Origin: Lentzea aerocolonigenes
GTDB taxonomy: Bacteria > Actinomycetota > Actinomycetes > Mycobacteriales > Pseudonocardiaceae
DNA: 64,000 nt
NCBI RefSeq assembly: GCF_000974445.1
Contig: NZ_BBOJ01000017.1
Span: 186,001 to 250,000, forward strand
Direction: 5' to 3'
Of the stretch, positions 51,222-60,676 are shown in pieces. Under the pieces are notes generated by a model. That model saw only the letters and a program-made list of their open reading frames with translations, had not been told where the DNA came from and made no database searches. The position numbers were made by a program, and so were the translations under genes. Every line of letters starts with the position of its first letter. Within the stretch, counting starts at the first letter, position 1.

Positions 51222-51412
51222 TCCTCTTCCAGAGCAGCCTCCCCCTCTGTCATGAGCCTGAGAGCTTCGCCGCGCGGAACGCGACTTGCACCGTGGGCGA
51301 GGCCGATGGGCCTGCTTTCCAGAGTTGCCTTCGTCGTGCGGTATCTGTGCCTGAGAGATTCCGGGGAGGAGTTGCTCCTTCGGCGCCCACACTCAAGTGA
51401 GCTCTCCCGCGC
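51222..51412 (-). ncRNA. tandem glycine riboswitch
   Basis: On the minus strand upstream of gcvT, two consecutive aptamers are recognisable. The first has GGGAGAG, GGCGCCGAAGGAGCAA and CTCTCAGGCACA. The second has a GGTGCAAGTC core with CTCTCAGGCTCATGACAGA. The CTCTCAGGC-N-A-(G/T) consensus occurs in both copies, as expected for the cooperative two-aptamer form that switches on glycine catabolism. About 80 bases remain before the start for the expression platform. Confidence 0.88.
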
Positions 51413-51464
51413 GACATCGACGGCCGTGTTCAGTTGGTAGCCCCAGACGCTAGCAGGCCAAACG

Positions 51465-51767
51465 TCACAGCGGCACGCCCTGCGCAGTCTTCTCGACCAC
51501 CTTGCGCTCCGCCCAGAACGACAGGAACGGCACGGTGCCGGCGAGGAGCACGAGCGCCGTGCCCTTGATCGACCACCGCAGCTTGAGCGCCAGGTCGACG
51601 GAAATCACCAGGTAGATGGCGTAGAGGAAGCCGTGGACAGGCCCGACGACCTTCATGAACTGGCCCATGTCCGCGGCGTACTTGAGCACCATCGCCACGA
51701 CCAGGAGCAGCAGGAAGACACCGACCACGTAAGCCATGACCCTGAACCGGGTCAACGCACCCTTCAT
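51465..51767 (-). CDS. DUF3817-family small membrane protein
   Basis: This 100-residue protein has three membrane helices (VMAYVVGVFLLLLVVAMVL, VVGPVHGFLYAIYLVISVDLAL, GTALVLLAGTVPFLSFWAERKV). The GPVHGFLYAIY and PFLSFWAE motifs are those of DUF3817 integral membrane proteins, widespread in actinobacteria and of unknown function. An upstream TTG overlaps the previous stop and is an alternative start; the ATG follows a weak AAGGCGGG. Confidence 0.8.
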   Translation of the reverse strand: MKGALTRFRVMAYVVGVFLLLLVVAMVLKYAADMGQFMKVVGPVHGFLYAIYLVISVDLALKLRWSIKGTALVLLAGTVPFLSFWAERKVVEKTAQGVPL

Positions 51768-51781
51768 CTGCCCGCCTTCGC

Positions 51782-52165
51782 TCAACGACCGTCCCGCGCG
51801 TTGAGGTTCGCGAGCATGCGGTTGTAGGCCGCGAGCTCCGCGTCTTCTTCGTCGTCGAACTGCTCGACAGGCGCGGGTTTGACGGCGTCAACGGTAGTCA
51901 CCGGCTCGGGAGCCGCGACAACCGGCTCCGGCGCGGAGAGAGCCTCGTCACTGCGCTGGCGCGACAGGCGGCGGAAGCGCCACACCATGAAGAGGGGGAA
52001 GAGGCCGAAGAGCGGCCACTGGAGCACGTAACCGAGGTTCTGGAACGTGCCGCTGGCGGACTCGAAGCGCTGCCACTGCCACCACGCGAGCCCGCAACAG
52101 GCGATCAGAGCGACCAGGCAGCCGAGCCCGATCAAGATTCGCTGGGGGGTGAGGAGGCCGCGCAC
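51782..52165 (-). CDS. small two-span membrane protein with acidic tail
   Basis: The 127-residue protein starts at a GTG preceded by GGAGG at a short distance. It has two membrane helices (ILIGLGCLVALIACCGLAWW and LQWPLFGLFPLFMVWRF), a basic loop (RRLSRQR) and a proline/valine/acidic C-terminal tail ending in NRMLANLNARDGR. It is adjacent to the DUF3817 gene and overlaps or nearly overlaps it, an arrangement seen in many actinobacteria. Function unknown. Confidence 0.7.
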   Translation of the reverse strand: MRGLLTPQRILIGLGCLVALIACCGLAWWQWQRFESASGTFQNLGYVLQWPLFGLFPLFMVWRFRRLSRQRSDEALSAPEPVVAAPEPVTTVDAVKPAPVEQFDDEEDAELAAYNRMLANLNARDGR

Positions 52166-52229
52166 GACCTCCAGACTACTTGGGTGGGGCTCTCGCCTCC
52201 GAGAGCCTGCCCTGGAATCACTTGGGTAG

Positions 52230-52248
52230 GGCCTCCGAGCAGGAGGCC
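52230..52248 (-). terminator. hairpin after the 164-residue hypothetical gene
   Basis: A perfect 7-bp stem GGCCTCC/GGAGGCC with a GAGCA loop lies about 50 bases after the stop codon. Confidence 0.45.
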
Positions 52249-52299
52249 ACCCGTGAAGGATGAACTCAGGGCTGCCGAATCCTCGACAGCCCGTTTCCA

Positions 52300-52794
52300 C
52301 TACGCCACGCCGTCCCGGCGCTGCCTCTGCAGACGTGCGACGCACCAGGCCGCGGCAGAGCCACGACGAAGGTGCTGGAGAACCGTCATCGGTCCCAGGC
52401 GCCTCCCGAGGTCGGCAGGGCTGAGGCCGGCAGCGCGGTAGTCGAGCGCGCGCTGGTCCAACGGGCTGATGCCCGCGTCCCACCACTGCTCGGCCTCGCT
52501 GACGTCACCAACCAGCTGCCAGTAGCTCGCCGCGGCGGCGAGCAGTGCCTCGGGTGCCTCCGGCGCCCGCTTGCGCATCGCGGCCACGTAGGCCGGATCC
52601 GCCGAGTCGACCTTGACCAAGCCACGCGACCCGCTCCGTGCGGCACCCCGCTGCACTGGGATGCCTGGCGCCGAGGGGGGAGCCTCCGCGAGCCACGCGT
52701 TCTTGATCCGGTTCACCTCCTGCATCTCTGCGTCATCAGACCGTTCAGCCGCCCACTGCTTCAACAGCTCGTGGACCCCGGAGTCCTCGACCAT
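52300..52794 (-). CDS. hypothetical cytoplasmic protein
   Basis: The ATG at 52794 has GAGGAGG 5 bases upstream, which decides the start; the open frame extends further but without a ribosome site. The 164-residue protein is largely helical and acidic at the N-terminus (VEDSGVHELLKQWAAERSDDAEM). Its C-terminal half, containing AGISPLDQRALDYRAAGLSPADLGRRL, looks like a small helical or helix-turn-helix-like module. No family is recognised. Confidence 0.6.
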   Translation of the reverse strand: MVEDSGVHELLKQWAAERSDDAEMQEVNRIKNAWLAEAPPSAPGIPVQRGAARSGSRGLVKVDSADPAYVAAMRKRAPEAPEALLAAAASYWQLVGDVSEAEQWWDAGISPLDQRALDYRAAGLSPADLGRRLGPMTVLQHLRRGSAAAWCVARLQRQRRDGVA

Positions 52795-52958
52795 CCATGC
52801 CTCCTCGTCGGTCGGGGATCGGCCATTGCAGCGGAAGGTATTCGGTAGGTCTGACAATCGCCAGACCCTGAATCCCCAGAACACCCGTTACCAGTGCGTG
52901 ATTGGCCTCATTCCACCCATCCGGCTCAGTCCGAACGGCCGAGGATCACCGAGAGTCA

Positions 52959-53138
52959 CTAGCCGATCGGCGTCGCCGTCCCGAAGAGGCTCCTGATGAA
53001 GGTGATGATCGACTCCGCGCCCTGCCGAAGCCACCCGAGCACCGTCTGGACCGCGCCCGCGGACTCCTCGGGCCGGGTGATCAGGAGGAACAGCACCAGC
53101 GCGACCGCCGCCAGCACTAGCACCTTCTTGAGGTTCAC
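52959..53138 (-). CDS. small single-span membrane protein
   Basis: The GTG at 53138 has GGAGAGG 5 bases upstream. The 59-residue product begins with VNLKKVLVLAAVALVLFLLITRP, a membrane helix, followed by an amphipathic C-terminal segment (VLGWLRQGAESIITFIRSLFG). Small proteins of this plan are common in actinobacteria; its function is unknown. Confidence 0.65.
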   Translation of the reverse strand: MNLKKVLVLAAVALVLFLLITRPEESAGAVQTVLGWLRQGAESIITFIRSLFGTATPIG

Positions 53139-53475
53139 AGGTACCTCTCCGTCCATGTCGTTCACAGGGTGAGCGGCGGACCGCCCGTGTCACCCGTCAT
53201 GGTCCCTCATTCACCCTTGCGATGAACAACGACCACGCCCAACTGTTCCCGGGATCCACCAGCAGCGCACGCCTACATGACGGGGAATGTCACCCGAATG
53301 GCGGCTAAAGAGGTCTCTGTCCAGCGCCGATGTCCTGGGCACGAGGTGAACACGGACACCCTCGCATCCCACAGCTTGGACCAGACACTGTTGTACCGGG
53401 CCTCACCCGTATGCCGAACCGGCGGCATCACGCTCTGTCACGTCGTCGTGTCGCAATTAATGCGCACCCGAGCAT
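53139..53475. other. spacer without recognisable genes
   Basis: Short open frames are present but none has a ribosome site or familiar product. A small AT-rich patch (GTCGCAATTAATGCG) lies near 53450. Confidence 0.5.
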
Positions 53476-54600
53476 TCAGCCAATTACTCCTGACCGCCGC
53501 AGTTCCATAATTTGGGCATCCGCCACACCCATGTCGGCAAGCACTTCCCCGGTGTGCACCCCGGTCGAAACCGGAGGCGTCGGAGCCGACGTCGGTGTCC
53601 GGTCGAAACGCGGAGCCGGCGCGGGATGCAGCGCCCCCTCGACGTCCACGAACGTGGCACGCGCTGCGTTGTACGGGTGACGCGCCGCCTCCTCGGGCGT
53701 CAGCACCGGCGCCAGACACGCATCCGTCTCCCGCGCCAGGTCGGCCCACTCGTCACGAGAGCGCGTCTTCACCGCCGCCGCGATGCGTTCCCGCAGCTCA
53801 GGCCAGTTCGCCGGGTCGTTGCGCGACGGCGCGTCCTCCAGGCCCAGCACGCGCACCAGGTCGGCGTAGAACCTCTCCTCCAGCGCGCCCACGGCCACGA
53901 ACTGCCCGTCCGCGGCCTCGTAGACGTCGTAGAACGGCACGCCGCCGTCGAGCATGTTCTCGCCGCGCGCACCGGACCACATGCCCGCGTTCTTCATCCC
54001 GTGCAGGAACGTCGTCAGCAACGCCGCCCCGTCGACCATGGCCGCGTCCACGACCTGCCCGCGCCCGGAGCGCTCCCTTTCATACAGTGCGGCCAGCACG
54101 CCCAGAGCCAGCAGCAGCCCTCCCCCGCCGAAGTCCCCGAGGAGGTTGATCGGGAACGACGGCGGCCCACCGGCCCGTCCGAGAGGCTCCAGCGCGCCCG
54201 CCACGGCGATGTAGTTGATGTCGTGCCCGGCCCGGTCGGCGAGCGGACCGTCCTGCCCCCAGCCGGTCATGCGTCCGTACACGAGGCGCGGGTTGCGGGC
54301 GAGGCACTGCGCGGGCCCGATGCCCAGCCGTTCGGTCACGCCCGGCCGGAAGCCCTCCACCAGCACGTCCGAGCGTTCGACCAACTGCAACACCAGCTCG
54401 GCGCCCTCCGGCCTGCGGGTGTCGATCGCGATCGAGCGCCGGTTGCGGCCCAGGAAGTCGCCGGGGACCGTCGAGCGGCTCCCCGGCTTGTGCACCTGGA
54501 TCACGTCCGCGCCGAGGTCCGCGAGCACCATGCAGCCGAACGGCGCGGGCGCGAGACCCGCCAGTTCGACGACGCGAAGTCCTGCCAGCGGCCCGCTCAC
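53476..54600 (-). CDS. CaiB-family (type III) CoA transferase, alpha-methylacyl-CoA racemase-like
   Basis: The 374-residue protein shows the family motifs: LRVVELAGLAPAPFGCMVLADLGADV at the N-terminus, GRNRRSIAID, VLVEGFRPGV, YGRMTGWGQDGPL, HDINY and the catalytic aspartate in LLGDFGGGG. The APAPFGCM and HDINY patterns favour alpha-methylacyl-CoA racemase, which converts 2-methyl-branched acyl-CoAs to the epimer accepted by beta-oxidation. The GTG start overlaps the acyl-CoA dehydrogenase gene by 4 bases, consistent with a branched-chain or sterol side-chain degradation role. Confidence 0.88.
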   Translation of the reverse strand: MSGPLAGLRVVELAGLAPAPFGCMVLADLGADVIQVHKPGSRSTVPGDFLGRNRRSIAIDTRRPEGAELVLQLVERSDVLVEGFRPGVTERLGIGPAQCLARNPRLVYGRMTGWGQDGPLADRAGHDINYIAVAGALEPLGRAGGPPSFPINLLGDFGGGGLLLALGVLAALYERERSGRGQVVDAAMVDGAALLTTFLHGMKNAGMWSGARGENMLDGGVPFYDVYEAADGQFVAVGALEERFYADLVRVLGLEDAPSRNDPANWPELRERIAAAVKTRSRDEWADLARETDACLAPVLTPEEAARHPYNAARATFVDVEGALHPAPAPRFDRTPTSAPTPPVSTGVHTGEVLADMGVADAQIMELRRSGVIG

Positions 54601-55733
54601 AAGGACCTCGCGATGATTTCCTTCATGATCTCGTTCGTACCGCCGAAGATCCGCTGCACGCGGGCGTCGGACCAGGCACGTGCGATCGGGTACTCGTTCA
54701 TGTAGCCGTAGCCGCCGAAGAGCTGCACGCACTCGTCGACGACCTTGCCCAGCCGGTCGCTGGCCCACCACTTCGCCATCGCGGCGGTCGGCACGTCGAG
54801 CTCACCCCGCAGGTGCTTCTCGATGCACTCGTCGATGAACGCCCTGGTCACGGCCGCCTCGGTCGCGCACTCGGCGAGCTTGAAGCGGGTGTTCTGGAAC
54901 TTCATCAGCTCCTTGCCGAACGCCGTCCGCTCCTTCACGTACTTCAACGTCACGTCGACAGCGGCCTCGATGCCCGCGATGCAGCAGACGCCGATGATCA
55001 GCCGTTCCTGCGGCAGCTGCTGCATGAGCTGGATGAACCCCAGACCTTCGGAGTCACCCAGAAGATTCGAGACCGGCACCCGGACGTCGTCGAAGAACAG
55101 CTCGGCGGTGTCTTGGCCCTTCATGCCGACCTTGTCGAGCACGCGGCCGCGCCGGATGTCGTTCTCCACGACGATCAGCGAGATGCCCTGAGCGCCCTGG
55201 GACGGGTCGGTCTTCGCCACGACGATCACCAGGTCGGCGTGCGCGCCGTTCGTGATGAACGTCTTCGAGCCGTTGATGACGTACTCGTCGCCGTCCCTGA
55301 GGGCCCTGGTGCGGATGCCCTGGAGGTCGGAGCCCGCGCCGGGTTCGGTCATCGCGATCGCGCCGACGTACTCGCCGGACGCGAGCTTGGGCAACCAGCG
55401 CCGCTTCTGCTCCTCGGAACCGTAGGAGTTGAGGTAGTGGGCGACGATGCCGCTGTGGACGCTGTTGCCCCACGAGCTGTCACCGGCGCGTGCCTGTTCC
55501 TCGAGCAGCACGGCCTCGTGCGCGAACGTGCCGCCGCCGCCCCCGTACTCCTCGGGGATGCTCAGGCACAGCAGCCCCAGCTCACCGGCCTTGCGCCACA
55601 GGTCGCGGTCGACCTGCTTCTGCTCGGCGAAGCGTTCCTGGTGCGGCGCGACCTCCTTCTCCATGAACGTGCGGGCGAGCTGGCGCAACTGGTCCAGGTC
55701 GCTGTCCATCCACCGCGATCGACGCTCTGCCAT
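54597..55733 (-). CDS. acyl-CoA dehydrogenase, long-chain type
   Basis: The 378-residue flavoenzyme has the family blocks: SIPEEYGGGGG, AIAMTEPGAGSDLQGI, FITNGAHADLVIVVAKT and the C-terminal FGGYGYMNEYPIARAWSDAR with FGGTNEIMKEIIARSL. There is no glutamate in the FGGT position used by medium-chain enzymes; LPQERLIIG supplies the glutamate position used in long-chain and isovaleryl-type enzymes. It performs the first, FAD-dependent step of beta-oxidation. It is coupled to the racemase-like CaiB gene. Confidence 0.9.
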   Translation of the reverse strand: MAERRSRWMDSDLDQLRQLARTFMEKEVAPHQERFAEQKQVDRDLWRKAGELGLLCLSIPEEYGGGGGTFAHEAVLLEEQARAGDSSWGNSVHSGIVAHYLNSYGSEEQKRRWLPKLASGEYVGAIAMTEPGAGSDLQGIRTRALRDGDEYVINGSKTFITNGAHADLVIVVAKTDPSQGAQGISLIVVENDIRRGRVLDKVGMKGQDTAELFFDDVRVPVSNLLGDSEGLGFIQLMQQLPQERLIIGVCCIAGIEAAVDVTLKYVKERTAFGKELMKFQNTRFKLAECATEAAVTRAFIDECIEKHLRGELDVPTAAMAKWWASDRLGKVVDECVQLFGGYGYMNEYPIARAWSDARVQRIFGGTNEIMKEIIARSL

Positions 55734-55840
55734 GCGTTCCACGAAACCACCGGGCGGTGATCCACGCCATGACCGCCGCGCCAGGCCGTCACCCGAAAAA
55801 CTGAGCGAAATTCCCACCCCGGTCGTCCAGACTGCTCGGC

Positions 55841-56275
55841 ATGCAGATCCACCAGGTCACGCCGGACGACTGGGAACTCTGGCGCGACGTCCGGCTGGAG
55901 GCGCTCGGCACGGATCCCGGCGGGTTCGGCTCGACGCTCGCCCGCGAGGAGGCGTACACCGAGGCCGACTGGCGCCGAAAGCTGGAGGACGGCCCGCGGT
56001 TCGTCGCGCTCGACCCGGACCCCGTGGGCCTCGTCGGTGCCTTCGGCAAGCCGAGCGGCCTGCACCTGTACTCGATGTGGGTGCGGTCCTCCCACCGCGG
56101 GCGCGGCGTCGGAGAAGCGCTGGTCAGGACGGTGCTGGCGTGGGCGACCGACCAGGGCTGGAAGCTCGTGCGGCTGCAGGTGTACGACGACAACCTGCCC
56201 GCACGGCGCCTCTACAAGCGGCTGGGGTTCGTGGACGCCGACGAGCCGGAGCACATGGAGTTCGTCGTGAGCTAA
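55841..56275 (+). CDS. GNAT-family N-acetyltransferase
   Basis: The 144-residue protein has the GNAT core: an N-terminal strand-helix (QIHQVTPDDWELWRDVRLEAL), motif A with the acetyl-CoA pyrophosphate-binding loop SSHRGRGVGEALV, and motif B (LQVYDDNLPARRLYKRLGF). The substrate is not predictable. It stands alone between the two divergent beta-oxidation gene groups. Confidence 0.85.
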   Translation: MQIHQVTPDDWELWRDVRLEALGTDPGGFGSTLAREEAYTEADWRRKLEDGPRFVALDPDPVGLVGAFGKPSGLHLYSMWVRSSHRGRGVGEALVRTVLAWATDQGWKLVRLQVYDDNLPARRLYKRLGFVDADEPEHMEFVVS

Positions 56276-56330
56276 TCGGTCACCCTTCACGGTCATGGCC
56301 AGGTGGAGAGGCCCGGCCTAGCGTGGGTGC

Positions 56331-57533
56331 ATGAGCGAAGCCTTGATCTTCGACGCGGTGCGCACGCCGCGCGGCAAGGGCAAGCGCGGGTCGTTGCACA
56401 GCGTCCGGCCCGTCGAGCTGGCCGCCGGTGTGCTGCGCGCGCTGTCCGAACGCAACTCCCTCGACACCTCCGCGGTGGACGACGTCGTGTTCGGCGTGGT
56501 GTCACCGCTCGGCGAGCAGGGCGGCGACATCGCCCGCACCGCGGTGCTGGCCGCGGGCTGGGACCAGCGCCCGGCCGGTGTGCAGCTCAACCGCTTCTGC
56601 GCGTCCGGGCTCGAGTCGGTGAACCTCGCCGCGGCCAAGGTCGCCTCCGGGTTCGAGGACCTCGTGGTGGCGGGTGGCGTCGAGTCGATGTCGCGCGTGC
56701 CGATGGGCTCCGACGGTGGCGCGTGGGCGATCGACCCCGGGACCAACTTCGACCTGTCGTTCGTGCCGCAGGGCGTGTCGGCCGACCTGATCGCGACGCT
56801 GGAGGGCTTCTCCCGCACGGACGTCGACGCGTGGGCCGCCCGCTCGCACGCGCGTGCGTTCGAGGCGCAGAAGAACGGCTGGTTCGAGCGTTCCGTGGTG
56901 CCGGTCGTCGACCAGAACGGCACCGTGGTGCTCAAGGAGGACGAGACGATCCGTCCCGAGTCCACCGTGGAGTCGCTGGGCAAGCTCAAGCCCAGCTTCC
57001 AGTTCCACGGCGACCTCGGCTACGACACCGTCGCGATCGACCGCTACCCCACCGTCGAGCGCATCACCCACGTGCACACGCCGGGCAACTCGTCGCAGAT
57101 CGTCGACGGCGCCGCGGCCATGCTGATCGGGTCCGCGGCCGCCGGCCAGGCGCTGGGACTCACGCCGCGCGCCCGGATCGTCTCCGTCGCCGTGGTGGGC
57201 ACCGAGCCGACGATCATGCTGACCGGCCCGGCGCCGTCCGCGCGCAAGGCGCTGGACAAGGCGGGGCTCTCGGTCGAGGACATCGACCTGTTCGAGGTCA
57301 ACGAGGCGTTCTCGTCGGTCGTGCTGAAGTTCCTGCGGGACATGGACATCCCCGAGGACAAGGTCAACGTCAACGGCGGCGCGATCGCGCTGGGCCACCC
57401 GCTGGGCGCCACCGGCTGCATGATCCTGAGCACGCTGCTGGACGAGCTGGAGCGCCGGGACCTGCGCCGCGGCCTCGCCACGTTGTGCGTGGGCGGCGGC
57501 ATGGGCATCGCGACGATCATCGAGAGGGTCTGA
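56331..57533 (+). CDS. fadA: acetyl-CoA C-acyltransferase (thiolase)
   Basis: The 400-residue enzyme has the catalytic cysteine in NRFCASGLESV, NEAF, the histidine in GGAIALGHPLGATG and the second cysteine in LCVGGGMG. It splits 3-ketoacyl-CoA in the last step of beta-oxidation. It lies 3 bases upstream of the multifunctional FadB-type gene, the usual degradative pairing, so degradation rather than biosynthetic condensation is the likely direction. Confidence 0.93.
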   Translation: MSEALIFDAVRTPRGKGKRGSLHSVRPVELAAGVLRALSERNSLDTSAVDDVVFGVVSPLGEQGGDIARTAVLAAGWDQRPAGVQLNRFCASGLESVNLAAAKVASGFEDLVVAGGVESMSRVPMGSDGGAWAIDPGTNFDLSFVPQGVSADLIATLEGFSRTDVDAWAARSHARAFEAQKNGWFERSVVPVVDQNGTVVLKEDETIRPESTVESLGKLKPSFQFHGDLGYDTVAIDRYPTVERITHVHTPGNSSQIVDGAAAMLIGSAAAGQALGLTPRARIVSVAVVGTEPTIMLTGPAPSARKALDKAGLSVEDIDLFEVNEAFSSVVLKFLRDMDIPEDKVNVNGGAIALGHPLGATGCMILSTLLDELERRDLRRGLATLCVGGGMGIATIIERV

Positions 57534-57536
57534 GGC

Positions 57537-59567
57537 ATGCCGTTCCACTACGAGAAGGACTCCGACGGCATCGTCACCCTGACGATGGACATGTCCGGCT
57601 CCGCCAACGTCATGAACGAGGAGTACCGCGACCTGATGGGCGACGCGGTCTCGAAGCTCGAGGCCGACGAGATCACCGGTGTGATCATCACGTCCGCCAA
57701 GAAGACGTTCTTCGCGGGCGGCGACCTGAACGTGCTGATCGCGATCACGCCGGAGAACGCCTCCCAGGCGCTGGAGGGCGTCGAGGAGCTCAAGTCCCAG
57801 CTGCGGCGCCTGGAGAAGCTCGGCAAGCCGGTCGTGGCCGCGATCAACGGTTCCGCGCTCGGCGGCGGTTTCGAGATCGCGCTCGCCTCGCACCGCCGGA
57901 TCGTGTTGAACGACAACAGCATCCGCGTCGGCCTGCCCGAGGCCACGCTGGGCCTGCTGCCCGGCGGCGGTGGCGTGACGCGCATGGTGCGGCTGCTGGG
58001 CGTGCAGAAGGCGTTGCCGTTGCTCATGGAGGGCAAGCAGCTCCGGCCCGAGCGCGCGTTGCAGGCCGGGATCGCGCACCAGGTCGTGGACACGCGCGAG
58101 GAGCTGATCTCCGAGGCCCGCGCCTGGATCCTGGCGAACCCGGCGCCGGTGCAGCCGTGGGACGTGCAGGGCGCGGGCGTGCCGGACCTGAAGTTCGGTG
58201 ACCCCAACGCCTACGGGATCCTGGCCGCCGCACCTGCCGTGCTGAGCAAGAAGACGCACGGCGTGTACCCGGCGCCGGAGAAGATCATGGCGACGGCGGT
58301 CGAGGGCGCCTACGTCGACTTCGACACGGCGCTGAAGATCGAGGGCCGCTACTTCGTGGAACTGGCCTCCGGTCAGGTCTCCAAGAACATGATCACGGCG
58401 TTCTGGTTCAACCTCAACGAGGTCAACGGCCGCGCGTCCTCGTCGGGCAAGCGCGTGGCGAAGCTGGGCGTGCTCGGCGCGGGCATGATGGGCGCTGGAA
58501 TCGCCGAGGTGTCAGCGAAAGCGGGCATCGAGGTGGTCCTGAAGGACGTCACCCTCGAAGCCGCCCAGAAGGGCGCTGGAGGCCTGGAAGGCATCAAGCC
58601 GACCGACTCCGACGACGACCTCGCGGGCTGCGACCTGATCATCGAGGCCGTGTTCGAGAACCGCGAGCTCAAGAACAAGGTCCTGGCGGCCGCGGAGTCC
58701 CAGGCACTGCCGGACGCCGTGATCGCGTCGAACACCTCGACGCTGCCGATCACCGGGCTCGCGACGGCGGTCCCGGACGCCGAGCGGTTCATCGGGCTGC
58801 ACTTCTTCTCGCCCGTGCCGAAGATGCGGCTCGTGGAGATCATCCGCGGCGAGAAGACGTCCGAGGAGACCCTGCAGCGCGCGTTGGACTACGTGCGGCA
58901 GATCGGCAAGACGCCCATCGTGGTCAACGACTCGCGCGGCTTCTACACCTCGCGAACGTTCGGCACGTACGTGGTCGAGGCGATCACGATGCTGGCCGAG
59001 GGCGTGGCACCGGCGCTGATCGAGAACGTCGCCCGCAAGGCCGGCATGGCGGTCGGACCGCTGGCGGTGTCGGACGAGGTGACGCTGTCGTTGCAGCTGA
59101 AGATCCACGACCAGACGCTCGCCGACGACCCGTCGCTGGTGTCGGACAGCCCGGCCCACGACCTGATCCGCGAGATGGTGTCGTTGGGGCGCAGCGGAAA
59201 GTCCACGGGCGCGGGCTTCTACGAGTACCCCTCCGACGGCTCGAAGAAGTTCCTGTGGCCCGAGCTCACGACCCGGTACGCGAAGGCGGACGCGGGCGTC
59301 TCCGAGCAGGACGTGCGGGACCGGCTGCTGTTCGTGCAGGCGCTGGAAACGGTGCGGTGCCTGGACGAGGGCGTGCTGACGTCGGTGGCGGACGCGAACA
59401 TCGGCTCGATCTTCGGGTTCGGCTTCGCGCCGTGGAGCGGCGGCACGCTGCAGTTCATCAACTCCTTCGGCGTGCAGGCGTTCGTGGAGCGCGCGGACTA
59501 CCTCGCCGACACCTACGGCGAGCGGTTCCGCCCTCCGGCCTCGCTGCGGGAGCGCGACAAGTTCTAG
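57537..59567 (+). CDS. fadB: multifunctional fatty-acid oxidation protein (enoyl-CoA hydratase/3-hydroxyacyl-CoA dehydrogenase)
   Basis: The 676-residue protein has a crotonase domain (FAGGDLNVL, NGSALGGGFEIALA, LPEATLGLLPGGGG with the catalytic glutamates). A long linker leads to an NAD-binding dehydrogenase domain (VLGAGMMGAGIAEVSAKAG, NTSTLPITGLA, HFFSPVPKMRLVEII) and its C-terminal helices. It hydrates enoyl-CoA and oxidises 3-hydroxyacyl-CoA, working with the preceding thiolase. Its TAG stop lies in a CTAG shared with the stop of the convergent AraC-type gene. Confidence 0.93.
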   Translation: MPFHYEKDSDGIVTLTMDMSGSANVMNEEYRDLMGDAVSKLEADEITGVIITSAKKTFFAGGDLNVLIAITPENASQALEGVEELKSQLRRLEKLGKPVVAAINGSALGGGFEIALASHRRIVLNDNSIRVGLPEATLGLLPGGGGVTRMVRLLGVQKALPLLMEGKQLRPERALQAGIAHQVVDTREELISEARAWILANPAPVQPWDVQGAGVPDLKFGDPNAYGILAAAPAVLSKKTHGVYPAPEKIMATAVEGAYVDFDTALKIEGRYFVELASGQVSKNMITAFWFNLNEVNGRASSSGKRVAKLGVLGAGMMGAGIAEVSAKAGIEVVLKDVTLEAAQKGAGGLEGIKPTDSDDDLAGCDLIIEAVFENRELKNKVLAAAESQALPDAVIASNTSTLPITGLATAVPDAERFIGLHFFSPVPKMRLVEIIRGEKTSEETLQRALDYVRQIGKTPIVVNDSRGFYTSRTFGTYVVEAITMLAEGVAPALIENVARKAGMAVGPLAVSDEVTLSLQLKIHDQTLADDPSLVSDSPAHDLIREMVSLGRSGKSTGAGFYEYPSDGSKKFLWPELTTRYAKADAGVSEQDVRDRLLFVQALETVRCLDEGVLTSVADANIGSIFGFGFAPWSGGTLQFINSFGVQAFVERADYLADTYGERFRPPASLRERDKF

Positions 59568-60514
59568 GCGCGGTAGGAGCCGGGCGACGACCCGGTCCAC
59601 CGCTTGAAGGCACGGTGGAAGGCGCTCGCCTCGGAGAACCCGAGGCGCAGCGCCAACTCCTCCACCGACTCGCCGCCGCGCACCAGTGACGCCACGGCCT
59701 GGTCGCGCAGCAACTGCTCCCGCACCTCGCGGAACGACGTCCCCTCAGCGGCGAGCCTGCGGCGCAACGTCGGCGCCGACACCCCGAGCTGCGCCGCCAC
59801 GGCCTCCAGCCCGCTCACCCCGCGCCCGAGCAACCGCCGCACGTGCCCCGCCGTGTCGGCGCCGTGGTCCCTGCGCGACAACAACTCCGCGGGCGAGTGC
59901 CGCAGAAACCGCCGCAGCGCCGCCTCGTCCTGCACGACCGGCATGCGCAGGAACTTCTGGTCGAACGAGATCGTGGTGGCGGGCGCGTCGAACGTCAGCG
60001 GGCACCCGAAGATCAGGTGGTACTCGGCGGCGTGTGCGGGTTCGGGGTAGGCGAACTCGGCGCCCTGCAACGGAATCCGGCGCCCGATGAGCCACGACGA
60101 GAGCCGGTGCCACAGCACGAGAAGCGACTCGGTGAGGAAGTGGTCGGGGTCGCCGGGAATCTCCAGCGTGAACCGTCCGCCGTCGAGCGCCAGGTGCAGC
60201 GGCTGGTCGAAGAGCGAATAGAAGGCGAGACCGCGCCGCAACGCCGATTCCAGATCCGGGCAGTGCACGGCGAGAAGGCACATCATCGCGAACGTGCCGC
60301 GTTTCGACGGCCGCGGCCCGAAACCCATGAACTCGTCGTCGAGAACTTCCCAGAGCGTCTGGATGAACTTCGTGTACTGAGCGGGCGTGACGCGCGCACG
60401 GTCGTCAGAGAGAAGACTCGCGGGAATTCCCGCCCCGGCCAGAACAACGGACGGCTCCGGACAGGCGCGCAGGGCAGCGCGCACGTAATGGATCGCCACG
60501 GTCCTGGTGTGCAC
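59564..60514 (-). CDS. AraC-family regulator with N-terminal ligand domain
   Basis: The 316-residue protein has an N-terminal arabinose-binding-like domain of the OruR/ArgR-type subfamily (LLSDDRARVTPAQYTKFIQTLWEV-like pattern and the FGCPLTFDAPA motif). A C-terminal double helix-turn-helix follows (LGVSAPTLRRRLAAEGTSFREV, VEELALRLGFSEASAFHRAFKRWTGSSPGSYR). It converges with the fadAB genes and ends in the same CTAG. Members of this subfamily often regulate catabolism of neighbouring substrates, so control of the beta-oxidation genes is plausible. Confidence 0.85.
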   Translation of the reverse strand: MHTRTVAIHYVRAALRACPEPSVVLAGAGIPASLLSDDRARVTPAQYTKFIQTLWEVLDDEFMGFGPRPSKRGTFAMMCLLAVHCPDLESALRRGLAFYSLFDQPLHLALDGGRFTLEIPGDPDHFLTESLLVLWHRLSSWLIGRRIPLQGAEFAYPEPAHAAEYHLIFGCPLTFDAPATTISFDQKFLRMPVVQDEAALRRFLRHSPAELLSRRDHGADTAGHVRRLLGRGVSGLEAVAAQLGVSAPTLRRRLAAEGTSFREVREQLLRDQAVASLVRGGESVEELALRLGFSEASAFHRAFKRWTGSSPGSYRA

Positions 60515-60676
60515 GAACCACAGTAGAACGCCAACGGCGGTGGCGCGGCTCCGGGGAGAGTTGGAGTCGCGTCACCGCCGCAGTGGGCCCACCCAGTGAG
60601 CCGTGCTCCTCACCAACAGGGCTTCCGCACGCCCATCGGCAAGGGACGATGTTGTGTCCGTTCCGTTAACGCTATG

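Noticed and set aside
53277..53510. 77-codon plus-strand frame in the spacer before the CaiB-like gene
   Set aside because: It has no ribosome site, runs into the end of the CaiB gene on the other strand and has no recognisable composition or domain.
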